Assembly (NCBI GenBank): GCA_900074885.1
Contig: FJUW01000056.1
Span: forward strand, 87,339-151,338
Direction: 5' to 3'
DNA from: Rhynchosporium graminicola
Lineage: Eukaryota > Ascomycota > Leotiomycetes > Helotiales > Ploettnerulaceae
DNA length: 64,000 nucleotides
Positions 13,131 to 24,305 of this stretch are shown here, one piece after another. The notes beneath the pieces were generated by a model that was not told the DNA's origin, ran no database searches, and saw nothing but the letters and a program-made list of their open reading frames with translations. Every line of letters starts with the position of its first letter. Position 1 is the first letter of the stretch. The position numbers and the translations under genes are program-made.

Positions 13131-13292
13131 ACAAAGGTGAACTCCAAGAAATTCAGCTTTGTTTACTTCCATCTGCGATATGCAACAAAACTTCGCTTCG
13201 ATCCCAGCTCGCATCGATGTAGTACTTGCCAAAGCAAAGGTGAACTTTGAGAAAGCTTTGTTTACTTCCAACTGCGACGTGCAACAAAAGTT
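13131..13292. repeat. Tandem pair of about 100-bp units carrying the 18-bp motif
   Basis: Positions 13131-13195 and 13233-13292 share CAAAGGTGAACT, then AGCTTTGTTTACTTCCA, then the motif TGCGAYRTGCAACAAAA, in the same order and orientation. Confidence 0.7.
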
Positions 13293-15252
13293 TTCTCCTG
13301 GTCGTAGCCTCGTGAACAGGGATTTGACTTCATAGTGAAGCAGAATATGCTTTGATATGTAAGCGAGGCCGATTGGATCTAGATGTGTCGGAAGCTAGGA
13401 AACACAATATAATTAGCCTTTGCAAAACTTGCCTCAGATCATAATCAGCTCAAAATGTGCTTATCGTCCTTGATGTCCCATAGGTCCTAGTAATTCAAGG
13501 TTTAAAAGGTTTCCAGCTTACCCGTCTCTGAAGGATCGCATATACAAGAATAGTGGCTTGAGGCTGATGGTCACCGCTGGCCGCGGTAGGGTATACGTTC
13601 AGACAACGGAATTTTTTTTAGCTTGTGCCTTCGCGCTGCTGACGAGCACGAGATTTGGCACTGCAACGACGTGTACGAGGGGCGGGAAATGCCGAGTCTG
13701 ATCGACACATTTACTCAATGAATAAAGCTCTCGTTGCAGATATGTTTGATTGGCAGGCTAAGTAGCAGAATATCCTCTCTATATACAAATACGCTCTTTT
13801 GATTACAACGGTCAATCCTTCAGTTATTTCTGCAAAGTCCAAGGTACTAACGGTACGAACTGGAGATCGACAGACTTTAAGCTAGTTCTTTTGTTTCGCG
13901 AAGTAACACGAATCTGACTCGACATTTTAGATGAATTTCAATAACTGAAGAACATTTCTCATATCGTTGTTTATCTAAGCTAGCACTAGATGGGCTGGCC
14001 GCCGAGAATCTGCTTATCAAAGGTTTGCGGGATTGACTGCCGAGCTGCTCGAGACCTGGCTTGAAAATCCCAATATGCCATAAAGATTTAAAACAGATAG
14101 ATAAGCGAATTTCATGATCATAAAAGAGAGTTTTGCTGAGCGCCGTACGTTTTGGAAGTGAATTCAAGTTCTTTATTAATATCTTAAAACCAGCTAAGCG
14201 AAATCCAGCCAGCCGGGTTATTTTATCACATATCGCGTATATCGAAAGTAGATCAAAATAGATTTTGGTTTACTACATATGTACAGTATATCCAGCTGCT
14301 GTCATAAACTTTCGTTGTACATCGCAATATTCGAAGTGAGGAGTCTGAGATCTTTCATGATTTCCTAACCCGGTATAGCGCAATAACCAACGCCTTAACA
14401 TCGTACATAAACATCTCAAATTTCGATAATTACAACATCCCCTAATTATTTTTGCAGGATCCTGACATGTTCTATAGAATCTTCGCCTCACTTTAGGACG
14501 TTCGATCTGCGTCATGTCGAGAATATAAGTATTATTTGCCTTGAGCTCCGAGTCAGTGTTCTCCCCTTTCAGAACCAGTCATGTATTTCTCTGAGGGAGA
14601 GCTCTCTTCCGATTTCATTGCTATTCTGGAAACCGAAAATGAGTTTGGAAACTATCTAAGTACCAGATCACACACACTTCACTGGATTGTCGTCAAAGGG
14701 AAACGAAATTCTCCCACGAATCCCTTCTACCCTGCCCTACAGTCCTTCTCCGTCCCATGGACTTCAATGTAGAAGCGAAGTTCGTAGATTTTGGGTGCAG
14801 GATTAGAACTGGGTCAGAGTGATGCTAATTGAATATAGGTAAAGCTAGGTTATATAAGTTTAGAGGATGTCAGACTAAGCTAACCCGGACTCTTCGATCT
14901 TCGCGGGCCAGACTCAACAAGCCATCCCAGAAAACCGCCCCCCAAAGTCGATAATGGCTACGATATCCGATATGCAACAAAGAATTCATTTTCGGGGTAG
15001 ATTCCAAAAACCTCTGGTTACAGAAAAACAAAACCATGTAAAGGTAGCGAAAGTGCAGCTTCACCAGTGGTCCGGAGTCAAGCTTGCCTCATTTCCTGCA
15101 ACTGACAAAATCTCTCGAAGCTCTCATGTCTTAATTGCTATCCTGGACGTAGCCGACAACTAGAGAAGGGCTATAAGCCCAATATAGTCAAACGTGAAAT
15201 CCTAGGCTTCATAGATATCTAATCCAAAAACTCATTTGGTTGATCCTGACCG

Positions 15253-15347
15253 TGGATCTGGATCTGGATCTGGATCCAGGACTGCGACGTGCAACAAAAC
15301 AAAACACTGTTGCCACCCTAGATCCAGATCCAGATCCAGATCCAGAT
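15253..15347. repeat. GGATCT/AGATCC hexamer palindrome enclosing a motif copy
   Basis: Four GGATCT-type hexamers at 15253-15279 are mirrored by about five GATCCA-type hexamers at 15317-15345 on the same strand, forming a long inverted repeat. The loop holds the motif copy at 15283-15300. A second copy at 15355-15373 abuts the right arm. Confidence 0.75.
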
Positions 15348-16473
15348 ACAGAGGTGCGATATGCAACAAAACTTCCCAAGAGTACTCGATTGGACGAATA
15401 GGAAATAAGCTCGCTACCATCCATCGCCTAGGTACCTACTACGTCCGTCCTACTTCTGTATTATATCGGGGGGGAATGCAATCAAGAACCCCCCTTCATA
15501 AGCGTCTCGTGAAAAACAAGTCTTAAAACACAAAAAGAGCAGTCTCAGAACATCGCTCACTTCTTGCATCATCAGATCAACACCCCAGAAATCACACGAG
15601 GCTCGACTCTTTGATTTATCAAAAAACCAGATATCTGGAAGAAGTCACCCCATCGATGGGAAACTTGAGGTAGGCAAAGTACCAAGTATACTTCATCCAG
15701 AATCGGGTCACTCTTTTTTTTTTTTTTTTTCCCTTCCAGATAATGGATGGTAGGGTATGCATAGCATACAAATATCGACGCAAAGGACCCCCCCCCTACG
15801 AGCTCAAACCCCACCCCCATCGGTTCCCATCACAAGCAAACCCAGGAAACGCGATAAATCCGGAACTTGAGGTACTAGACCGTGAAGATGAGATAAGATA
15901 AGCTACTCTGAACAATCAATCTATCTAATCTCTCTCTCTCTCTCTCTGATACACGCAGGTCACTAACGAGATAGGCAGCAGAAGAGCTTGGAGGAACTTG
16001 TGGTGTATAGACATTAATGAAACAATCTAAAAAGCCGAGGTAGATGAGTAGATAGATAGATAGATAGATTTATGGATATTAAGAGCCTAGTTATCAGCTA
16101 CCTACTATTTATTATAAGATGAGAGTAGATAAGAGAAGGCGAGCCAGGTAATAACTGAATCTCAGTGGAGACAATCGAAGAAGCTGGGGGAAAGGATGTG
16201 GCATAGGTCGAGCAAGCTTAGCTGAGTCGAGCCTGTAATTTAATAGGGGTAGAATGAAAGGTCTGCCGATATCATCTCAATTAGTGATTATCGGGTTGGG
16301 AAAGATATACAGTGTAAGGGTGAACTTTGAGCGTGAGTCGGACTATGTGGGTGAGAAATACTTGATTTCTGTGAATCATATCACCTATTAGTATGAAGAG
16401 AATCTGTACTACTTTGAAAAATGCTCCCCAAATAACTATTGAAACACAAAGAACAAATACAAATCACCCCTTT

Positions 16474-17721
16474 TCAATCATCATGTTCTCCATCCCCGTC
16501 GGCCTCACCAGCAACACCATCCTTCAAACCCGCCAACCTCCTCCACCCCTCCCACTCCCCCGTCTCCACACCATCGAAATCAATACCCAGACCCCACCTC
16601 CCCAGTTCATCCCTATCAAATCGCTCTCCCTCTCTAAGCACCACATCACAAATTCCAAACCTCAACCCCTCATCGGCCAAGTCCTCCTCTACACCATGAA
16701 TCTCAACAGCCCCCCTATGCAACCCCCTAGGAATCCCAATCCTACTTCTCAAACTCGGAAAATGGACCCAAGGACCCACAACACCTATTTCCTTAACGCT
16801 CATTCCCCACGCCACGTTGAAGCGTTCCGTACTCACTGTACTTAGCGCATAATTCATTGTAGCGGGGACGTCACCAAAACAAGCTTCCATTTTGTAGAGG
16901 AAATCTAAGCGTTCGATTTTCGTGGATGTGTTTTCGACGAGGTGGAGGAGGTCAGCCGGGGAGAGTTTCATGATATCGCGTACGAGGCGACGGTAAGCGC
17001 TGCCTTCGCCCCAAGCGATCTTCTCTATAGCTTTTGTAGGCAGCGATTCGGAGTACGGGTCTTGAGACCTGATTACCGAATTACTCGGGTAGAGATCCAA
17101 CTCCACCAGCTGCTCGAGATGGACAAGCAGTTCGGAGAGTTGGATATGTTCGGTCGTGCTATATGTTCTCAACAATCTATGTCTCGGATCGTCATGCGAA
17201 GCCGGAGAAGGTGGGTAAGGCGAGTAAGAAGTATAAGTTCGTGAATGGAACAGCGAAGTGTATGTCCAATGATGATAAATCGCTCTCCTCAACCTCTCTT
17301 TCTCATGTCCATGCAGTAGTCTCCTACTATCACTCCCAACGCGCCATCTTAGTCTCGGATACAGTTCTGTCCAGCGATCTGCAATTCTTCCATAATATAC
17401 CATCTTCTTCATTTGTTCGAGCGTGAGCTTTAGGTTTTCGATAGGAGGTACGGATGTTACACGTGAAAGAAGAGCATCGATGCGTATCTCTGTCCCGATC
17501 GGTCTGCGTGATTTGTCGGGCTCGTTGGCGAGTGTGAGTTTCAAGAGCGATGGGAGCGGGCTGTAGGAATTGTGTAGACCGCGGGTGAGAAGATGCATTT
17601 TGCGGCCTATAAAGACGCGGTAGGTTCGTTTGCAGGTGCGGGACACAGCGAGGAGGTCTTGAAGCTCGGAGAGGTCGTAGATTTTTTGGAGGATCTCGGT
17701 TGATAAGGTGGTGATTGACAT
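16474..17721 (-). CDS. F-box-like protein (415 aa)
   Basis: A single open frame. I place the start at the ATG at 17721 (MSITTLSTEILQKIYDL) because an F-box-like signature begins there: LSTEILQKIYDLSELQDLLAVSRTCKRTY, residues about 6-34. The frame stays open for 45 more codons upstream, but that stretch has no domain, and it contains a GTAAGT near 17844 that suggests a 5' UTR intron. F-box proteins hand substrates to SCF ubiquitin ligases through Skp1. The rest of the protein shows no leucine-rich repeat or WD40 repeat that I can identify, so its target is unknown. The C-terminus is rich in Gly, Asp and Glu. Large lineage-specific families of such proteins are usual in Pezizomycotina. The frame is certain, the F-box assignment moderate. 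Confidence 0.7.
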   Translation of the reverse strand: MSITTLSTEILQKIYDLSELQDLLAVSRTCKRTYRVFIGRKMHLLTRGLHNSYSPLPSLLKLTLANEPDKSRRPIGTEIRIDALLSRVTSVPPIENLKLTLEQMKKMVYYGRIADRWTELYPRLRWRVGSDSRRLLHGHEKERLRRAIYHHWTYTSLFHSRTYTSYSPYPPSPASHDDPRHRLLRTYSTTEHIQLSELLVHLEQLVELDLYPSNSVIRSQDPYSESLPTKAIEKIAWGEGSAYRRLVRDIMKLSPADLLHLVENTSTKIERLDFLYKMEACFGDVPATMNYALSTVSTERFNVAWGMSVKEIGVVGPWVHFPSLRSRIGIPRGLHRGAVEIHGVEEDLADEGLRFGICDVVLREGERFDRDELGRWGLGIDFDGVETGEWEGWRRLAGLKDGVAGEADGDGEHDD

Positions 17722-18088
17722 GTTGGTTTGTGTGTTACTTTTGTGTATTCGATTTGGTTTGGTTTGGTGTTTGCTTCTATCTGGAGGTAGTATTAGTATA
17801 AACATATACTTGGAGTAAGTATGAGTTGAGAGGGTGAACTTACAGTTCTGTATCAAATGTAGCTCTTCTCCTGCTTGCTTGCTCTCGTCAAGCTCTTATG
17901 TTCCCGTAAAGACAACACAGTTCTTCTCCTCTCCTTCCTTCTTTCCTCAACACTAACAGAGATAATCAACTAAGTCAAATCCTCTCACGCCTTCCAAAAG
18001 AAGCGTGTATAAGCCTCAGTAATCACAAATTGATACCCTTCCGGTAAACAACAGTAATCCCTAAGGACAAAGTTTCCCCGAAGAGGAC

Positions 18089-18481
18089 CTAACTCCCGAG
18101 CACCCCGACTATTTTGGGGCTATATGTTGGGATTGCGGTTGAGGTGGTGAGGGAGCGAGAGACATCTTGCGACGTCAAGCTCGAAGAGCTGTCGTTCTTC
18201 TGGGCCATGTTCGACTTTATGGTAAAGGATGATGAGGAGGTTGCGGAGGAAGCTTGAGCAAGTCGCGTACGACTGCGAAGTTGTGGTTGAATCATGACAG
18301 GTGATTGTGTTGCAGTCTTGCGGAGGAGGCAATGAATAGATGGAGAGAGGTGCTTGTCTTGAAGATTATATTCGAAGGGGATCGGGTTCCATATATGTTT
18401 ACCGCCAAGGCCAAATCCCGGGCTTAGGATCTTCCGGGGCCGGTGTAACTCTGACTGCTTGATATCACTTTCTCTCCACAA
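18089..18481 (-). CDS. Hypothetical small protein (130 aa), doubtful
   Basis: One open frame of 130 codons starting MWRESDIKQSELHRP. Its second half is Ser/Thr-rich (SSATSSSSFTIKS, then SSSSLTSQD). No domain is recognised. It lies between the F-box gene and the 3' end of HDA1. It might be a real short gene, a 5' exon of something larger, or chance. The low-complexity tail and the absence of a clear splice context keep confidence low. Confidence 0.2.
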   Translation of the reverse strand: MWRESDIKQSELHRPRKILSPGFGLGGKHIWNPIPFEYNLQDKHLSPSIHCLLRKTATQSPVMIQPQLRSRTRLAQASSATSSSSFTIKSNMAQKNDSSSSLTSQDVSRSLTTSTAIPTYSPKIVGVLGS

Positions 18482-18859
18482 TTCCTTCTGCTATTATGTG
18501 AAACGATTAATATAATAAAGAACGACATTTGAACGTATACTGAGACGATTGTTGGAAACGATATGCTTTGCAGCAGGTCTAAAGGCTTTCAAACCTCCAG
18601 AGCCTCCATTCTATGCTTGTAGATTGGCAACCAGAATCAATGCTACTAAATGCCCAGCTGAAAGAATAGGAAGAAATCTGTTGTTACAATATCACAATGA
18701 TTCCTCTTGAAACCTCTACCACGATGTAGCTGCCGCTCGAGGACCGCTTGTCTCACCACTTTTCCGTATCCACTACTGCGACCAGAAGACCCAAACTCTA
18801 GTAAACACTACCACCCCAATCACCCTTTGGAACCTTTTACTTGAGCAACACAAAGCCCA

Positions 18860-21359
18860 TTATATTACCCCAATAGGCTTTGGCGGCACGTCCCTCATAA
18901 CCCTATCCATCTCCTCTGCATGCTTGACTCCCTCAATTTTATTCCCCTCCCCATCGCTCTCACTCTCACTTCCGACATTTAACCTCTCCCACTCCTTAAC
19001 CTGCTTCTTGATCCAGCTCTGACTATCACTCTCATGTCTCCTCAACATCTTGCCCACTCCGTCACCCTTACCAACCACAATATCAGCTTCCACCACACGT
19101 CCGAAACGTTCTTTACGGACTCTTCGCGCCGAGGCTTCGTCGGCGAAACAGGCGTGGTCGGGAGAGACGTATAGAAGTGTGTTGGCTTTATACCATTTGG
19201 AGAGGGATGGGTCGGTTTCAGATTTTACGGGCCGGAGGGTACCGGTTACGAAGCAGAGGATGCCGGTAACTTTGTTGACCGTTGTTGCTACAAGCTGTCA
19301 GGAAAATTTACTGCAAAGGGAAGAGGTTGGGTGTCTTACGTCTTGAAATTAGGAGTTGCTTAATGCCGAAGTATGCATCGCCAATACCCATAAGCGTCAG
19401 GCTAGCATCGGGGTTCAATTCAAAGTAATTGTCCCAGAGATAGCAAAGAAGTGTTCTCAGCTGTTCAGCCATTTTAGTTTCGCTTGCTTTCTCAGCCCAA
19501 GGGTCAGTGTCCTTGACGTCGGAGATGTGCTGTGGGATGTTGATGTCCATCACGCCGAATCCGTGCTTGATTGCCCAGTCGATGTATGGCATCAATCCAT
19601 CAGTCTGGAATAGTGTTAGCCGTGATTGTGGGGATTGAAGGCTGGGCATACAAACCACGAAGGCATTGTGGGCGTAGACATGGTTATTATAAGGATCGGG
19701 TTGTGCAAGTACTTCGGGCCTGTTTGATTTTAGACATTTTCAAAATCACAACATCGTGAATAAGACTTACGGATCATGGATAACCATCAGGATACGCTTG
19801 GCCTTATCAATGTTCGGCGTGACCAGGACCTGATTTTCAAAAGACCTGCTCAGCTTCGTTCTCATAACATACAACGGAAACATGCCGTGTCTTTCAGACA
19901 GGCTGCTCTTCTGTGCTGTGCGAATCATATCACTGAGTCGATCCGTACTTCTCTCCTGAAGATCCGCCAAAGATACGACACCAGGTCTCATACATTCCCA
20001 ATAAGCTGACTGGATCCTCTTAACATTGGCGAGAGTGTGCTGGGCGGTTTTATTGAGTGGTGGAATGGCCATTCTATCGGGAGGGTCACCCATCAATGTC
20101 TTTGCCACAGCGAGAGCTGACATCGAAATGGCTTTCAAGTTGTATCCACCCTCTAAACAAACAGCGACCTTGCCGTCTGCCAAAGACATGAGCATATGTG
20201 TCATGTGCGAGTAACAAGCTGGAGTAACATAGCAGCCACCAAGATCATCACCGGCCGCAGCGTCGAATCCAGCAGAAACAATGACCAGATCCGGGTCAAA
20301 TTCGTGTGCAATCGGCATGACGATTCTCTGGAAAGCCGCCATGTATTCGCCGTTTCCTACACCCTGTTCTGCCCAGCCAATGTTAATGTTCTTTCCAAGA
20401 CCCCGCCCAGCACCGCAGTTCTCAAGTCCGCCGTCTGGAACCCCTGGATCTTCCGGTTGACCAGGGTAGAATATACCATTCTTATAGACGTGGATTGAGA
20501 TATAGAGAACGTTTGGGTCTTCGTAGAACATATTCTGGATACCGTTTCCGTGGTGGACATCCCAATCAAGGATAAGAACTTTCCGGCAGAGTTTGGGGTA
20601 GTCTGCCATGCAAACTTTTGCTGCTATGGGAACGTTGTTGAAGATGCAAAAACCGAGGGCTTCGTTGTGCTCTGCATGATGTCCTGGGGGGCGAATGACT
20701 GCAATACCGTTTTTTATTTTCCCCGCAACAACATTCTTGCACGTCTCGATAGCGCCGCCCGCTGATATCAGAGCAGCCTCGTGCGTGAGATTACCAACAT
20801 ATAGAGATTTCCGTCCAGTGTCGAAGTCTCTGGTGAGTTGTCGAAGGCTCTCGGAGGACATCTCTCTCAACGACATTACCCACTCCCAGTGTGAGGCGGT
20901 GTGCACTGTACATATCTCCTCTCGTGTAGCATATCTTGATGATATCCTCCACATCCACTCGTAGGGTGAGTGCTTTAACTTCTCATGCAGCTCCACGGTT
21001 GGCCCTGCGTAAATCAAACCGGCTTCTTTGAAAGCATTGAAGATTGCTTCTATCCGCCGAGGGTCCTCGGGATGATGTGGACTTTCTGTGAAGTCTGCGT
21101 TGGCGTGGAGCCTCATGCGAACATCATAATACACGCCTGTGGGTAGAAAGGCTCTCCGAGGGTCGACAGGAATCTTATCATCATCTGATGACTGTTGTGA
21201 CCCATCTTGCGATTCAAGCTCCGTTGATTCGGGTAGATCTAGCTCGTTGAATTGATTTAGGATTCTAGGATCCATGAATCCATTTGATCCTTTGCCATTG
21301 TTGGTGGTTGATAGCTCGTCATCGTCCATAGTTAAATCCATGTATGTGCTTTGAAGCAT
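18860..21359 (-). CDS. HDA1: Class II histone deacetylase Hda1, with C-terminal Arb2-like domain (781 aa)
   Basis: Four exons: 21359-19771, 19719-19656, 19604-19340 and 19287-18860. The deacetylase domain (about 75-480) carries RPPGHHAE at 223-230, DWDVHHGNG at 265-273 and GFDAAAGDDLGG at 364-375. These supply the zinc ligands and catalytic histidines, so the enzyme looks intact. The C-terminal part (VIHDP, then TDGLMPYIDWAIKHGFG, then VSPDHACFADEASARRV) is the Arb2-like region that follows the catalytic domain in fungal Hda1. The protein removes acetyl groups from histone H3/H2B tails and supports silencing. Introns are 51, 51 and 52 nt. The last acceptor was chosen as the one that keeps frame and restores NKVTGILCFVTGTLRP. 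Two alternative starts (Met7, Met11) are possible. Very confident. Confidence 0.95.
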
Positions 21360-22625
21360 TGCTGCTGATCTTGAGGCGTCCAGGGGGGGCGGCGGTGGTA
21401 ATGTTGAAGCAAGCTTTTGATCTGAAGGAGTGTGAATAGTCTTTGCAAACTCGACGATTGATCAAATGCCACCTGGGTCCTCAACTCAGGTGAGTACGAG
21501 TAGGAATTCACTTCTAGCTCTCAAGCTTCAATGCCACAAATGCCACCTTCCTAATTGTATCCGTCCAAATCAAGTGTAGATTTCTAAACCTGCAACAAAA
21601 TTAGTTTTGCGAACAACCGTAGCTGTATAAAGACATTAATTGCAATATTAAGCATGACAGACTGAGGAAATACAAGTTGGGGATCAAAACCAGAAACAAT
21701 TACAACTTTCCCTTTGCCATCAGAACCACACTTCTTTCTATGAACCAGCCAAAAGCAGAGCTCATGAGGAGAGTTCCTGCCGATTGAAGGAAGTAGGTAG
21801 ACCTTGAGAAGAGATGATAGCATAAATTCACGAGAGGTATCTGACAAAGCTCATATCATCCCGTCATGCATTGAAGTCATTCCCGACATCTCACTTTGAA
21901 GCTCTCCATTTCAACACTCAAACGGCTTGCCCTTTCTTGGCTTCTGGCTCAAATACATCCTGACAGACGAACAACAATTTTTCCAAGCGAGAATTGGTAG
22001 CAGGACAAAATATAGCAACGTCCAGAAACTGAATAAATTCCAGCATAATATTACGGCATGAAGGCAAAAAAAATACACTTACCAAGCCTCTTCTGCTGTA
22101 CGATTCCTGTCAACAGAATAACACCTTGCTCATCAACTTATGCTCGTCTTTCACAGCCCACCTCGTTTTTCCACTCCACTATTTCCTCAATTAAGACTTT
22201 CTGGATAGATGTTCGTTTCTTGTCTGGTGCTCATGTCGAAGGTTGTGGTTGTGGTTATGTAGCACGTGGTCTCTGTTACGATTGGAGAGATTGATGAATG
22301 GATGCGGAGGAGACGGGACATGTGATGCACGATCCGTAGCGAGGTTTAAGGTTTAGCGTTCAGGCCTCAGGAGCCAGTAAACTAAATCAGGCACGAATGG
22401 GGTTCCTCAGAGTATCGGTGTATTTTAATTTTCAAAGTCACACGTCTACGTCGTCACATCTGAGGCAATAGTCCGGTCATGGTCATTTCTTAATTTGTAA
22501 TACTACTTGGTCCCAAAAACCCATCAAAGTCTGCCTTTTAATACATCCCTGCCAAAGAGAAGCATTCATCAGAAACCGTTATCATCGGATTGTGGACACG
22601 CAATGCGTTAAGAGAATTGAGTCTC
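21360..22625. other. Intergenic: HDA1 promoter side and GAPDH 3' side
   Basis: Contains the upstream region of HDA1 and the downstream region of GAPDH. A partial copy of the desert motif (TGCAACAAAA) occurs at 21591-21600. An 87-codon minus frame at 21584-21847 has no domain and probably lies in HDA1 leader sequence. I see no further gene. Confidence 0.5.
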
Positions 22626-24144
<1,519 letters not shown>

Positions 24145-24280
24145 ATGAATGGGTGATTTGTAGTGTTTTTTTTTTGGTGCGTCTGAGGAGGAAGAGTGTA
24201 TGAAGGAGGGGGACGAAGGCTTCGCAGGAGGAACGAACATTCGGCGAGGGAGAGGTCGTTTGTTTGCTGGTGCAAAGACA

Positions 24281-24305
24281 GGTGGGGTGGGGTGGGGTGG
24301 GGTGG
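24281..24305 (+). promoter_or_regulatory. G-rich (GGGGT)n tract upstream of GAPDH
   Basis: Four GGGG runs separated by single T residues, on the strand opposite to the gene. The pattern fits a G-quadruplex-forming sequence, seen as C-rich on the GAPDH sense strand. It lies about 140 nt upstream of the UTR intron donor and could be part of the core promoter. Confidence 0.5.

Larger units (their letters stand above)
7067..15373. repeat. Cluster of an unassigned 18-bp motif, TGCGAYRTGCAACAAAAC
   Basis: Plus-oriented copies lie at 7067-7087, 7686-7700, 8196-8210 (weak), 8844-8858, 9096-9113, 9657-9674 (weak), 11424-11440, 11519-11535, 13174-13192, 13273-13289, 14966-14982, 15283-15300 and 15355-15373. 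Minus-oriented copies (TTTTGTTGCACATCGCA) lie at 7713-7726, 8900-8914, 9148-9164, 9726-9742, 10234-10247 (weak) and 14313-14326 (weak). Four sets are inverted pairs 12-55 bp apart that could form hairpins: 7686/7713, 8844/8900, 9096/9148 and 9657/9726. Three are direct pairs 70-100 bp apart. On the minus-oriented side similarity often extends into CTTCCGAGCATTCCGG. No open frame runs through the set. The function is unknown; it could be the end of a miniature transposon, a SINE-like element or a protein-binding site. Confidence 0.75.
6607..16473. other. Gene desert of about 10 kb with degenerate repeats
   Basis: I find no credible gene here. Open frames are under 130 codons, have no recognisable domain, and often start at non-ATG codons. 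The stretch holds the 18-bp motif cluster, a diverged 1.1-kb duplication, a 125-bp direct repeat, a 100-bp tandem pair and a GATCTG palindrome, all listed separately. Positions 6607-7050 are AT-rich flank of the retrotransposon. Positions 11700-13100 and 13300-14900 show nothing I can name. Microsatellites sit at the right edge: a T run at 15714-15730, (TC)n at about 15929-15947, and (GATA)n at about 16050-16069. Confidence 0.7.

Noticed and set aside
21584..21847. 87-codon minus frame upstream of HDA1
   Set aside because: No domain, and it lies in what is probably the HDA1 leader or promoter.
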